From Sodiomyces alkalinus F11 (Eukaryota; Ascomycota; Sordariomycetes; Glomerellales; Plectosphaerellaceae), in assembly GCF_003711515.1 (NCBI RefSeq), contig NW_021167080.1:248001-312000 (forward strand): 64,000 nt of DNA, given 5' to 3'. This document shows positions 11,440 to 24,500 of this stretch, piece after piece (within the stretch, counting starts at the first letter, position 1; every line of letters begins with the position of its first letter). The translations under genes were made by a program, and so were the position numbers. The notes beneath the pieces were generated by a model. That model was not told the origin of the DNA, ran no database searches, and saw only the letters and a program-made list of their open reading frames with translations.

Positions 11440-14400
11440 AACGCTTATATAGTCCCCCACAGGGCTAGTAAGGCACCGTAGTAAGAGCTATACAGCTAGG
11501 ACTAAACCCCGGTTATACCGGGTATATTACCTTAACCCCTCCCCTTATTAACTAATAAGAATCTATATCCTTTTATAGAATATAGGGAGGAGTTAGGCGT
11601 AGCGGAAGCTCCTGCTTTAGTGCCGCGCCGAGTATAACGTGATAGTAATCTAGGAACCCGGCCTTAACCCCTTTACGAAAAGCCCTATCTACCCCTCCTA
11701 AGGGGTATACCGGCTAATATAAGGAGGAAGCCGCGCCCTCCTATATATTTATATAAGAGATACTCGCTATATACGTAGACGTGGCGGGCCTACTATAATA
11801 CCTGCGCGGTTATATTTAAGACTAGAGATAACGCCTTTATAATCTAGTTAATCTACTCGGAGAACTACTAGTTAGCTAGGATCCCTTAGAATATACCCCT
11901 ATAAGATATATTCGATATAGCACTACCACGGGGCTATTACGTCCTTATAGGGGACTTTAACCTATACTACCCCTTATAGTTATTAACCCCGGGCTAATAC
12001 TCTACGTACCCTTATAACCCGGTAGAACCTAGACCTAGTAACCACCCCCGGGACTACTACGTAGTACCGCCCGCGCCGGTATACTAGTACTATTAACCTT
12101 ATATAGGCGATATAGGGGCTCCGCTATAACTTCGGCGGCCTTAGTAAAACCGTTATCGGATCGGACTATTACTTATAGACGGCCTAAATCTATACAAAGA
12201 TAGATACTACGGTAAACGCCGTAACGATACTACCGCGGGACCTAAGCGGCCCCCGCTAGGTCTAAAAGGATTTCGACCCTTTATAAGTCCCCTAGCTTAT
12301 ACCTATATAACTATAATAGACCGGCCCCCTTATAATACTAGGAGATATCGATTTAGTATTAGATAACCTAATCGGGGACCTTATAATTATAGCCCATAAG
12401 ACTATATAGCGCCGCCGCGGGGGTACCCCTAGACTCTTACCTACCCCTTAATAGAACGCGGAGTTAACCGCCCTTACCTAGGAAATAAGGCGCCTGTACT
12501 ATAGATATATATATAGGAAGTCACAGAACCGATAGGATAAGTTTTAGAAAGTGGAGAGGCGCCGCGATAAGGCTATAGCGGTAGCGAAATAGCTATACTA
12601 GCGGTACTTACTATATAAGACTAGGAAGAACGATAACCTCCTTTAGCGATTATAGAAATAGGTATAAATAAAAGGGAATACACCGCCTGACCCCTTATCG
12701 GTACCGCTATTACGCCGAGATAATAGCGATAGCCTAGCCACTATACACGTGGAGAAAGCCGAAGTCCTTAACCGGAAGTTCTTTTGACCCCCCCCCTCCC
12801 TATTACCCTTAGGCCCTAAGGCGCGGAATTCCCCCCTAAATAGGATATCCGCCGCGATATTACCGTAGCGGATATATAGGGGCGCCTTAAAAAGACTAAA
12901 CCCTAGGCGGTACTAGGACCCGACGGGCTCTTAGTAGGGCTCCTTAAAGCGTGTAGACCTCCCCTATACTAAAAACTAAGCGCTATTTTCTTAGCGTGCC
13001 TTAAGGCGGGTTATTACCCGAAGAGGTGCCGCTATATTACCGTAGTAGTCTTTAAGAAGGAAGGCCGGCCGCCGGCCGATTATAAGATAGTAAAGGGCTA
13101 ACGACCGATATTACTCCTTAGTATAATAGGTAAGGTCCCTAAGGGGATATTAGCCGACTATATCGCTGTTATAACGGAGGAGTATCGGCTCCTCCCGGAA
13201 GGATAGATAAGTAATCGGACCGGGCAGAGTATAAAAACGGTAGTATAACGAGTTATAAAGGCTATAAGGGTAAGCTAGGCCTATAATAGCACCGCTTTAA
13301 TACTTTAACTAGATAGTAAAGGCGCCTTTAATACTATCCCTAACTCCCGTCTCCTTAAAGTACTTAAAAGGAAAGGCTTCCCCTAATAGCTTATTACCTT
13401 AATTAGTAGCTTCCTCTTAGACCGTATAGCTTAGCTATTACTTAATAGCGAAACGGCCCCCCTATAGTACCTCCGCGGGGGTATATTATAGGGCTCCCCG
13501 ATCTCCCCTATCCTCTTTATCCTTTATATCTTTACCCTTTATAAGGAGCTAAAAAAGGTCCTTAAAACGATAATAATAGGATTCGCTAATAATACGAATA
13601 TTATCGCTTTTAGTAGAATAAAGGTACAGACGCGGTACCGCCTCGCCGCTATATAACGTGCTTACCTAGACTAAGAGATAGCGAGCGGACTATAATTCAA
13701 ACTAGTTAAGTGTATTTATATCCCTTTTATAAAATCACGCTAACCCTCCTTTACCCCGCTCCCCCTTAGCGTTACTTTAATACCGGTAGTGGAGGCGATA
13801 AGGTTCTTAGGCGTCTAGCTTAATAGGAAACTCGATTTCCGGTAATACGCTAAAGAGGTAAAAAGCCGACTAGCTACCTAAATATACGCCCTCTTAAGGC
13901 TTAGTATAGTAGCGTAGGGGTATAGCTTTATAGATATAAGAAGATTATACCTTATAGTAATAAGACCCGTGGTCGCTTAGTACGCCTTAGCCGTTTATAA
14001 GATAAGGGCTGGCCCCGAGTATAGCCCCGTAGCAGTACTTATAATAGTATAGAACCGATACCTCCGATTAGTAGCCGGAGTCTATAGGGCTACTCCGGTT
14101 AGGGTCCTCGAAACAAAGACCTTTATCCCCCCTCTTAACCTATACCTCTTAAGCCTAAGCGCCCGAAAGATCCTTCGGATATAAGAAAAAAGGACCGAAG
14201 ATAAGATATTAGCCTGAGTATACGCCGCGGCGAGAGCCTTAATAATACCGAATCGGTATTATAGGACCTATACCGCCTTAGTGTGGATAGCGTAGCTTAC
14301 TGCCTTAATAACCTAGGCCGGAACCTCGCCCCCAAGGAAGGCCCTTATAAGGGAATAGGGTTAAGCCTAGGCGGAAGTATAGCGGCCTTATACCTACGCC

Positions 14401-14830
14401 GTAACGGTACTAAGCCGCCCTTTAATATAACGCTCCTTCCGGAAATATAGAGGACTCCTTAAGCTATAAAGCTCTATACTTACCTAGATTCGATTAGAAA
14501 ACTAGGCCTATAAGCTTTCCTTACTAAAGCGAGGGTGCCGGGATTCCTAATAATATAATGCTTTTACGGTGACGGGGGGGTAGAGATAGCGGAGTATATA
14601 GTGCTTTAGTGCTAAGATATAACCGAGGAGGAGTATAGGGAGCTTTTCGGTACCGTGGGGAGACTATTTACGATTAGAAGAGATCTCTATAACGCACTGG
14701 ACTATAATATAGAAGCCGGGGCGATAGCTAAGTGGTTCCTATAACGGAAGAGGCGTAACGACTTCCGCCTTACCCTTAAAGTTATAGAAGCCTACGAGTA
14801 CGCGGCGGTACCGTGACGGGGAAAAGGTAA
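11440..14830 (+). pseudogene. LINE-alpha3 ORF2: endonuclease and reverse transcriptase, RIP-degraded
   Basis: The endonuclease is recognised by IGDFNLYYPL near 11950-11980 and by a SDY (formerly SDH) block near 12153. The reverse transcriptase runs from about 12900 to 13800. It shows RPILLLS near 13108, an LDSKGAFN block near 13306, GSPISPILFILY near 13492-13530 and the catalytic block as GFANNTNIIAF near 13580-13612. There both Asp have become Asn, as TG to TA changes would produce. A family-specific C-terminal tail continues to about 14830. Stops are TAG/TAA. Confidence 0.85.
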
Positions 14831-15439
14831 TATAACGGTCCGGTTTAGTATTAAATAGGGGCCCTATAAGCCAGGACCCTAGCGGTATCGAAGCGTTACC
14901 TAGCTATAGCCCCCCCCCCCCTTTACTCCTTACTAGTTTTAGCGTTACCCCCCTTAAAGGCGCTAACACTACTTTCGATATACTCGAGGCCCTAGAACTA
15001 GTTAGCTATATTATTACCGCGGAGGCGTCGTAGCGATATCGAAAAGAGATTATATATATAGTAATCTATTATAACACCTATTATACCTTTTAGGCGGCGA
15101 GTACGGCGGAGAAGATTCTATAGAATCGCCTTTACCGATATGGTGCCGCTACGGCTATGACTAGAAGGTAGCGCCTGAGCGATAGCCTATTTAAAGGACG
15201 AAGCCGGTATTTTTAGATACTCCTTAGCCTATAGGGGGTTTTTTGTTTAATTTATTACGTGCATACAGCCCTAAAGCTATAGCGCGGCGCCTATCGCCCT
15301 AAGGGCCAAAGGCTATCAGAAGCTAGGTACAGTAAAATAGTGTAGTAGTAGTAATAAACAAAGGAAATCCTCCGTAACAGTCTGCCTAATAGACCTAATA
15401 GGTAAAAAAAGCCAAAGCAAAATAACTAAACCGCAGAAT

Positions 15440-18400
15440 CCGAGGTTTACGCCCCATACCACTCCACCGAAGCTATTTTAGTAGCTAAAAGATAGGCCTG
15501 TAAGGCCTGTATTCCTCTTTTAGTACCGAATAATAGCGGCAGAGATAGCGGTAGGCCTGCTAGGGCTTCCCGCAGGGCTCCTCGTTCGTTTTTATAAAAA
15601 GGGCAAGAAAGAATAAGGTGTGCTGTATTCTGTATAGGGGAGCCGGGACAGGAACAGCGGTCGTTAGCGTAGTTTTAGGCCCTTTTGTAGTCGGTTTTCA
15701 GGTATCCGAAGCCGGTTTTTAACTATATAAAAGCCGATTTTACCCACCTAAGGCCTTATATTAGTAGTGGTTTTCGGGAGACACAGAGGTTATCCCGGAC
15801 TAGTCGCCTATATAGGCGGCCTAATCGAACCGATTTACCTCTTTTCTCCTCCTCCTCTTCGTGATTCTATAGGGTTTTCTAGTCTTAAATAAGGGCTTTA
15901 TTTACCCGGCGTTTTAGGTGGCTAAGGGTAACTAAGCTAACGGATTTAGTAGCTTTTACGGGGTTTAACGCCCCTTTAGCTAGCTTATCCGCTAGTTCGT
16001 TCCCTTCTATCCCTACGTGCGAGGGGCACTACCACACAGAAACTAACGTGCCTAGTTATTTAAGGCATAAGATAAGGTCTTTAGCTTCTATAGCCCATTA
16101 TAAGGTGCGCTAAAGCTTCTAAATAGCTACCTAGGAGTCACTAAAAATATAGCACTCTAGGGGCCTCGGCGACTACTTTAGGGCAGCGTGAAGGGCCTAA
16201 AGAATAGCGTATAATTCAGCGTCCGCGACTTCGGTAGCGGCCCCTAGGTTAAAGCCTATAGCTTTACAGGGCCTTCCGGTTTTAGTCCACTATTTCATAG
16301 CGACTATAGCCTATAAGGGTCCTCCAGGGGGCCTAGTAGGGTGGCCTAGGGAGCTATCGGTATAGAAAATAGTAGCCTATTCCCCTAGGCCTTATTATAT
16401 TTCAGCTAGGGCTTCGAGGTGGGCTGTTTTCTGATCGAGGGTATCGGGGCCAGGGCCAGGGCCAGGGTTAGTGGCTATAACAGGCCGGTCTTTAGGGAAA
16501 AAGGGCCTTTGATCCGCTAAGGGTTCCGAAGCCTAGGGGGCCTCCCACCTAGCCGAAGGGCCCTCGATATCCTAAGACTAACCTATTAAAGCCGCTATTT
16601 CTAGGCCTAGCCTAAATAGCTGTATGCTAGGCAGAAGGTTCTATCGCCGGTTAAGGCCTTTATAGTTTTCGCCTTCGTGGTTTTCGCTTAGTAGGAGCTA
16701 GCGTCTAATAGGGTAGTTCGGTAGGAATTTTAAGGTTCTAAAGGCATAAAGCCTATTAGACCTAGTTAACCGAACCGCCGCTAGAGGGACTACTGCTTTG
16801 AGTTCTAGAGGCCGTAAAGGGGCCCCCCTAAAAGCACCTAAGGCCCTAATTAGGGCCCCGTACTATAATCGTTCTAGGCGATCCACAAGGTGTTTTTTCG
16901 GTGATTTAGGGTCCTACCAGAGCTATAAGCCAAAATCAGCTAAAGAGACTATACAGGCTATATATAGCTGCCGTAGAGCCTTAAAGGAAAGACCCCTCTA
17001 CGAGCTATCTAGCCTGTGTAGCCTGTTTAAGGCCCCTAAAGCCGAATTTATTCATTTTTCGATATAGGGTTTAAAGGATAGCTTAGGATTAAACTAGACC
17101 CCTAGCCACCTAATAGCACCTAGCCCGGGTTTAACTAGGTACCCCCCTATAGTGACCGGAGTGTCTTCTTTAGACGTCTTCGATAGAAGTGAATAAGCTC
17201 TGTTTCTTTAGGGTCGAAGAGGACTTAGTTAATACTTGCTACGTCGAAAAGGGAGGCTACGGCTTTTTCTAGGGTTTTATAGTTTTTCCTAGTCGACGTA
17301 GACGCTATAGATAGCTGAAAATCGTCGATATAGGATACCTAAAGACCCTGAAAATCCGGTCCCGTTATAACCTTTCTAATATAAATTAGGGAAAGGATAG
17401 GGGAAACCGGGGAGCCTTATAGGACTCCTATATTTAAGGGGGTAGGCTGCTAGACCTGCCCCTTGAAGGCTAGTTGGATTCGGCTGTTTTCTGTAAAAGA
17501 GGCTACCTATTTAACTAGGTTCGAGGGTAGTTAGAGTTCCTAAAGGGTCTTAAGTAGCTAGAGACGGGCGACGTGATCGAAGGCTCCTTTAATATCTAAA
17601 AACAGCGTAGAAATCATAGGATTTTGGCGTGATTTACGCTATTTTTCGATATAGTAGAGGAGGAGAAGGGCTATATCGATAGCAGAGCGTTATTTTCTTC
17701 CCCCTATTGAACTAGGGTATAGAAGGTTATCGCGGGTATTAGCTATAAAGCTAAGCCTAGCAGCTATAACCCTTTCGAGGACTTTACCTAGGTAGTTCAG
17801 AAGGGCTATAATCCTCTAAGACTTAGGATTAGAATAGTCCTTCTTTCCCGACTTCGGTAAAACGACCCCTAGGGCTTCTTTCTAGCAGGTAGGGTAGTGG
17901 CCTGCTATAAACAGTGCTAAGTAGGCTTATAAAAAGGACCCGCGGATAACCTTATAGGCCTACTGGATCGGTTCTAAACTAATCCTATCAGGCCCTAGGG
18001 CTTTCCCCTTAGTAGCTCCGAATATAGCGCGCTATAGTTTAGCAGCCTAGAGGGTAGGCCACTCCCACGGTCTTCTAAGGCCCTTACTACGTGATCTAGT
18101 CAGGCTCTAGGGGCCGTTCGAAGGGTAGGAGGGGCCTAGGCCCCCTAAATGGCCTGTAGATACAGGGGCTTTAGGGGCGTCGGAGGCGGAAGAAGAAGAA
18201 GAAAAGGAAGAAAAAGGTGTTAGAAAAAGGGTATAAAGTAGGGCGTTATATTTATCTTCGAAGGCGTAGGCCTTCTGCTTCGTAGGCGTTTAAATCGGTG
18301 GGATTTTCGCGTTAAGGCCGCTTTTCGTATAGTTATAGGCCTTAAAGATTACAGGGCCTTCGGCGTAGGCTAGGAAGGCCTCCTAGTAATCGTCTTTTAC

Positions 18401-19640
18401 TATTTTAACCGCTCGATAATAGGCGTTTCGAGCTTCTTTCTAGGAGGCTTCTAAAGGCGCCTAGGAGGCTAATACCCCCTTTTTTACCTTTCAAAACGCC
18501 CTAAAGGCCCTATTAGCTGATTTTCGTAGGGCCTTTAGCTCTTTAGTCCACCACGGCTTCGAACGCCCTACTACCCGTAGCTTAGGCACTAAAGCCTTAA
18601 GCGCTAGGGTAATAGTATCCGAAAGGCAACGGCCTAAAGAATCCTAGTCCGAGGCGTTAATAGCCTATTAAATATCCTAGTCGAGGCTAGGTTCTAGGCT
18701 CTTTAGAGTACGAGAAAACAGGTCCTAATCTACTAGCTTATAGTTATAGGCCGGCGGGATAAACCTATTTATAGGACCCTTAAAGTCTAAAATAGTAGCT
18801 AAAAGGAGGATAGCGCAGTGTAAAGAGGTAGTGTTTTCGATATATTCCCACTTATCGAAGCGGAGACGATCAAAGCCGGGCGTATAAAAGGCTAGGTCTA
18901 TAACCGACTCTTAACGAAGATTAGACCTAAAAAAGGCCCCCCCGTTCAGGTTAACTTCTTCAGAATCCACTAAATGGATAGCTCCGAGGCTATCTAAGTA
19001 GTCTACTAGGGCCTAGGCCCTAATAGAAGCTTAGTTAGTAGCAGCTCCGTTCCACTACTAGTGGTTTCTATTAAAGTCCCCTATAATAAGGGTAGGCTTA
19101 GGGACCTATAGGCCTTATAGCACTCGATCCTCGGTCCAGGGTCGGCTCCTAAGGCCTAAAAAGGAGGGGAAAGAAGAAGAAGAAGAAGAAGAAGTGGAAG
19201 AGGTAGAAGGGGTAGGGCTAGGGGCCCGCCCCCGGCCTATCGTTTCGGAGTCCTATTCTATCTAATTATAGACGTGTAGAATATAAAAGGTCTATAGATA
19301 ATAAACCTCTATAATCTACGCGTCTATATCGTCTAGGAGGTTATCGCGGTGTAAAAAATCGATACTAAAGCCCTTTCTTATATAAGTAAGGACCCTAAGC
19401 TTAATAGGGAAGAATTAGGTTTTTTAGAATATAGGCGTAACGGTGTAGAAAGCAGGGTGGTTCCGAATAAACCACCCTTATAGTATTAAGACGCAGGCTG
19501 GTTCCTGAATAAGGACTATATCAGCCGAAGCCTTTCAAGCCTATTCTAGGATAGCCTTTTACACCGGGGCCTATTTATCTACGTTATGTTAAATAAACCG
19601 GATATCTTTCGAACTAAAAAGCCGTTTATTTATAGAATTT
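15440..19640 (-). pseudogene. LINE-beta2 ORF2: endonuclease, reverse transcriptase, RNase H
   Basis: Long minus-strand polyprotein relic. The endonuclease shows IIGDFNRNH near 19070-19100. The reverse transcriptase shows IALLNYLGKVLE near 17790-17830, LFLDIKGAFDH near 17570-17605 and an intact SYIDDFQLS near 17310-17340. RNase H shows FYTDSSLG near 16345-16372, DAELYAIL near 16200-16225 and a PSHVGIEGNELADK block near 15985-16030. The C-terminal region resembles that of other Tad1-type elements. A Ser-rich linker encoded by GAA/TTC repeats lies near 18186-18215. Nearly all stops are TAG/TAA replacing Gln or Trp. Confidence 0.85.
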
Positions 19641-21219
19641 AGGGTTATATGGCTCGAAAGACCTCGTAGTCCCTGCAAAAGGGGGGGTAATCTCCCTCGT
19701 AGTTATAGCACTTATAGGTCTTATGCTCGTAGTCTCCGTATTCTTTATACTCGTTATAGTAGTGGTATTCCTCCCTATAGCCTTTAACGGCATAGATAGG
19801 GCAGGAAACTAGGCCTTTATAGGTCCCTTGGGTATACCCGAATTTCCAGCAGTTAGTGCACTGGGTTCTAGGGGTTATAGGCCTATACTTATAGACCTTT
19901 AGCCGCTGGCCGGCTATATAGAGCCCCTAGCTACCGAGGCTTCCCTACTACCCTAATGAGTTTTGAAGATACTGATTTTAGTAGCTAGGTCCTATAGACC
20001 TTAGGCCCTATTATAGGCTTCGGTTTAGGGCCTTTTACGGCGGCTTAAAGGGGTCGGGTAGAGGCGTATCACTACCCCTAAAGGCTCTAAAAGGCACCTA
20101 TTTAATAATAAGCTTAAACTAGTCGCCTATAGGCTAGGGGGGGTAGAGAGGGAGGTTTATCTCTTTAAACCACTGATTCTACGAGTCTAGGAGCTATTGA
20201 ACTCTATAATTCGGCCCCGGGGTTAAAATAAGGTTCCCGTTAGTCGACCGGCTAATAGCCGTAACTACAGGGAATTTTATGGCCTTATTAAGCTTATTCT
20301 GAAGCGCGAGGGGGTCGAAGTTTTCCCTAGGAATCGCTGCCCCTGCCGTAGGCTGTAGAACAACCTTAGGGATCTTTTTAGGGTCTGTTAGGAGGGGTGC
20401 CGGGGGTATAGAGGTTGGGGTGGGGGCTAAGGGTGCTAAAGTCCCTAAAATAGGGGCCTGGGGTGCTATAGAACCTTTTTTCTCCTTTATAGCCTCGCTA
20501 TAAAGGGGTTTAGGCTAGTCTATAAGCATACGAACTGCCTAAGCTAGCTCGTCGACCTTCTATTCGAGTATAGGAGGCTAGGGGCTCGGGGTTCCGTCGA
20601 TAGTAGATTTAAGCCCTACGGTTAGGCCCTTAATCTAAGGGACAGGGTTAAGGGTATAGGCCTATTAAAGTAGCTGAAGAGCCTGTCAGAGTAGTTCCTT
20701 AGCCTATGCCTTACTAGCCGAACTTGTCGACTTCTAGGGCTTGGCCGAGGTTTCTCCGGGGGCTTTAGCTACTCTAGGCGTCTTTTTAGCCTATTTAGAG
20801 CCTAAAAGACTCGGTTTTTTAGCGGGGGGGGCCCTCGAAGCAGGGGGGGCCCTAGAGGGCGTTTTGAAAGCGCCTTCGGCTTCCGAGTCCGAGGGGGATT
20901 CGATTCGGGTCCTAGAAAAACGTCTAGGGGTAGGTATAGAAGGGCTAAGGTGCCTTTTCGAGTTTAGAGGCGTAGCGAGGGTTAAATCCTCTATAATAAA
21001 GATATTACCTATATCTACCTCCCCTAGGCCCTCTATAGTTATAGGGGCCTCAGGGGGGATATTAGGGCCGTTAGGGGCGTTAAGGGCGTTAGGGGCGTTA
21101 TTATGGCTAGCGTTATGGCTAGTGGGTTATTGTTTATGGCGTTGTGGTTAGGTAGAGGTCGGGGGTGCGGCTCTGCGCGGCTAGGCTTGCTGCTTTGTTA
21201 GCGTGGGTGAACAGGCCAT
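19640..21219 (-). pseudogene. LINE-beta2 ORF1 (gag-like, multiple zinc knuckles)
   Basis: The frame opens at an ATG at 21219 (minus) whose surroundings are little mutated. Order: Gln/Arg-rich N-terminus; Asn/Ala/Pro repeats from about 21120 to 21070; a Ser/Pro-rich region with Lys/Arg clusters; a central domain ending near 20180; and a C-terminal cysteine region at about 19660-19880 with several C-x2-C pairs (TQCTNCWKFG, SCPIYAV, KCYNYEG, FCRDYE). Some Cys and His have become Tyr. Such arrays bind nucleic acid in the LINE ribonucleoprotein. The plus-strand open frame at 20741-21151 is an antisense shadow of this gene. Confidence 0.75.
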
Positions 21220-21424
21220 GTTAGACTTTTCCCCCGCACGCGGGGGAGCCGTAAGCCTATTTCCAGGCATTTTCGCACTTATAATACGCCTAAAGTAGCG
21301 CATGCGTGATATAGGGCTATAGATAGGCGTATAGAGCTTGAAAAGAGCTATCGATTAATATAGTTTTTGAGTGGTTTAAGGCGTTTGCGCGTACAACGTA
21401 GGTCCCCCTATATGAGTTGTAAGA
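21220..21424 (-). promoter_or_regulatory. LINE-beta2 5' UTR, relatively unmutated
   Basis: Between the start of the element and the ORF1 ATG. In contrast to its surroundings this stretch retains many CA and TG dinucleotides. beta1 and beta3 are 5'-truncated and lack it, so within this window it is single-copy, which would protect it from RIP. LINE promoters are usually internal to the 5' UTR; no specific promoter motif was identified. Confidence 0.5.
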
Positions 21425-21539
21425 AGGATAGGGGGCGATACTACTAGCGAGGAGTTAAGGGCTTTAGCCGGTAACGCTTCTATACCGCTGGGGTCCCGCC
21501 TTATAAGGCCCCTAATTAATACTAAACCGGACTATTATA

Positions 21540-24500
21540 TTACCTTTTCCCCGCTACGGTACTACTATACTCTTATAGGTTTCTATAACTTTAAGGGCGA
21601 GGGGGAAGTCGTTAAGCCTCTTCCGTTATAGGAACCACTTAGCTATCGCCCTAGCTTCTATATTATAGTCTAGTGCATTATATAGGTCCCCTCTAGTTAT
21701 AGGTAGTCTCCCCACGGTATTAAAGAGCACCCTACGCTTATCCTTAGTTATATCCTAGTATTACAGCACCACGTACTCCGTTATCTCTACCCCCCTATCG
21801 CTATAAGGGTACCGTGTTATTAGGAATCCCGGCACCCTCGCTTTAGCTAGGAAAGCTTATAGGCCTAGTTTTTCTAATCTAATCTATATAAGTGCGGAGC
21901 TTTATAGCTTAAGGAGTTCTTTATATTTCCGGAGGGTGCGTTATATTAGGGGGCGGCTTAGTACTGCTATAGCGTAGATATAGGGCCGCCGGGCTTTCGC
22001 CTAGGCTTAGCCTTATTCCTTTATAAGAGCCTTCCTTGGGGGCGAGGTTCCGGCCTAGGTTAGTAGAGCAGTGAGCTATACTATCTATATAAGGGCGACA
22101 TAGGTCCTATAATACCGATATAGTATCGCTAAGGCTCTCGCCACGGCGTATACTCCGGCTTATATCTTATCTTTAATACCCTTTTCCTGTATACGGAGGA
22201 TCTTTCGGGCGCTTAGGCTAAAAAGGTATAGGTTAAGGGGGGGGGGATAAAGGTCTCTTTTTCGAGGATCCTAACCGGCGTGGCCTTATAGGCTCCGGCT
22301 ACTAATTAGAGGTATTAGCTCTATACTACTATAAATACCGCTATAATGCTATACTAGGGGCTAGTCCTTATCATAGAAACGATTAAGGCGTAATAGGTAA
22401 CTACTAATCTTATTACTATAAGGTATAGTCTCCTTATATCTATAAAGCTATACCCCTACGCTACCGTACTAAGCCTTAAGAGGGCGTATATTTAGGTAGC
22501 TAGTCGACTTTTTACCTCTTTAGCGTATCGCCGGAAGTCGAGTTTCCTATTAAGCTAGACGCCTAGGAGCCCTATCGCATCCATTACCGGTACCGAAATA
22601 ACGCTAAGGGGGAGCGGGGTAAAGGAGGGTTAGTATAACTTCGTAAAAGGGATATAAATATACTTAGCTAGTTCGAATTATAGTCCGCTTATTATCTCTT
22701 AGTCTAGGTAAGCTCGCTATATAACGGCTAGGCGGTACCCCGTTTATACCTTTATTCTACTAAAGGCGATAATATTCGTATTATTAGTAAAACCTATTAC
22801 TATTATTTTAAGGACTTTTTCTAGCTCCTTATAAAAGGTAGAGATATAGAGGATAAAGAAGATAGGGGAGATCGGGGAGCCTTATAGTACCCGCCCGTGG
22901 AGGTATTACGGGGGGGCTATTTCGCTATTAAGTAATAGTTAGGCTATACGGTCTTAGAGGAAGCCACTAATTAGGGTAGTAAGCTATTAGGGGAAGCCTT
23001 TCCTTTTAAGTACCTTAAGGAGGTAAAAGTAAAGGACCGTATTAAAGACGCCTTTAATATTTAGTTAAAGTATTAAAGCGGTGCTATTATAGGATTAGCT
23101 CGCCCTTATAGCCTTTATAACTCTTTATACTACTATCTTTATACTCCGCCTAGTCCGCTTACTTATCTACCCTTCTAGGAGGAGCTAATACTCCTTTATA
23201 GCGGCGGCGATATAGTCGGCTAGTATCCCCTTAAGGACCTTACTTATTATATTAAGGAGTAATATCGGTTATCAGTCTTTTACTATCTTATAGTTAGCCG
23301 GCGGCCGGCCTTTTTTCTTAAGTATTATTATAGTAGTATAGCGGCACCTTTTCGGGTAATAGCCCTTTTTAAGGCACGCTATAAAGATAGCACTTAGTCT
23401 TTAGTATAAAGGAGGTTTATATACTTTTAGGAGTCTTACTAAGAGCCTATCCCGCGGGTCCTGGTACCGCCTAGGGTTCAGTCCTCTTAAGGGGCCCCTA
23501 TATATCCGCTACGGTAATATCGTGGCGGATATCCTATCTAGGGGGAAATTCCGCGCTTAGGGGTCTAAGGGCGGTAAGGAGGGGGGGTAAGAAGAATTTC
23601 CGGTTAAGGACTTCGGCTTTCTCTATATATATAGTAGCTAGGTTATTATTATCGTCTTAGCGTAATAGCGGTACTAACAAGGGGTTTAGTAATACTCCTC
23701 CTTTTATTTATATCTATTTCTATAATCGCTATAGGAGGTTATCGTTTTTCCTAGTCTTATAGAGTAGGTATCGCTAGTATAGTCGCTTCGCTACTATTAT
23801 AGCCTTATTATAGCGCCTCTCCGTTTCCTAGAACTTATCCTATCGGTTCCGGGACTTCCTAGATATATATCTACGGTAAAGGCGCCTTACTTCCTAGGTA
23901 AGGGCGGTTAGCTCCGCCTTCTACTAAGGGGTAGGTAGGAGTCTAGGGGTACCCCCGTGGCGGCGCTATATAGTCTTATCGGCTAGAGTTTTAAAGTCCC
24001 CGATTAGGTTATATAGTATTAAGTCGATATCTCCTAGTATTATAAAAAGGCCGGTTTATTATAGTTATATAGCGGCGAGCTAGGGGACCTATAAGGGGTT
24101 AAAGTCTTTCTAGACCTAGCAGGGCCTGCGTAAGTCCCGCGGTAGTATTATCGCGGTGCTTAGAATAATACTAGCACGCCGGCCTAGGCGGTGCTATATA
24201 ATAGTCCCGGGGGGGTTTACTAGGTCTAGATTCTACCCGGTTATAAGGGTAAATAGGGTATCGGCCCAGGGGTAATAATATAGTAGCTATAACTATAAGG
24301 GTAGTATAGGTTAAAGTCCCGTATAAGGATATAGCGGCCCCGTAATAGTGCTATATCGAATATATCTTATAGGGGTATATTCTAGGGGGTCTTAGCTAAC
24401 TAGTAGTTCTTCAAGTAGATTAACTAGATTATAAAGGCGTTATCTCTAGTCCTAAATATAACCGCGTGGATATTATAGTAGGCCCGCTATATCTACGTGT

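Larger units (their letters stand above)
9963..15238 (+). mobile_element. LINE-alpha copy 3, near full length
   Basis: The most complete copy of the alpha family, about 5.3 kb, on the plus strand. The 5' end matches alpha1 (3062) and alpha4 (26339) to the base. Order: 5' UTR, ORF1 with zinc knuckle, ORF2 with endonuclease and reverse transcriptase, a conserved C-terminal tail, and a 3' end shared with alpha2. No RNase H block was recognised between the reverse transcriptase and the tail. The 3' end meets the 3' end of LINE-beta2. RIP stops interrupt every domain. Confidence 0.88.
15239..21424 (-). mobile_element. LINE-beta copy 2, full length
   Basis: A 6.2-kb minus-strand non-LTR element. 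Order from 21424 leftward: 5' UTR, ORF1, ORF2 (endonuclease, reverse transcriptase, RNase H) and 3' UTR ending in an A-rich tail at about 15240-15256. It lies between the 3' ends of alpha3 and alpha4. The flanks share a 9-base string with one difference (atagggggt near 15230, atagggggc near 21424), a possible target-site duplication, but the left copy overlaps the end of alpha3. It is the reference copy for beta1 and beta3. Confidence 0.88.

Noticed and set aside
16798..17067. 89-codon plus-strand frame
   Set aside because: Antisense shadow of the LINE-beta2 reverse transcriptase/RNase H region.
20741..21151. Longest open frame of the window (136 codons, plus strand)
   Set aside because: It is antisense to LINE-beta2 ORF1, which decodes well on the minus strand from an ATG at 21219. 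The openness comes from Asn/Ala/Pro-type repeats on the other strand.
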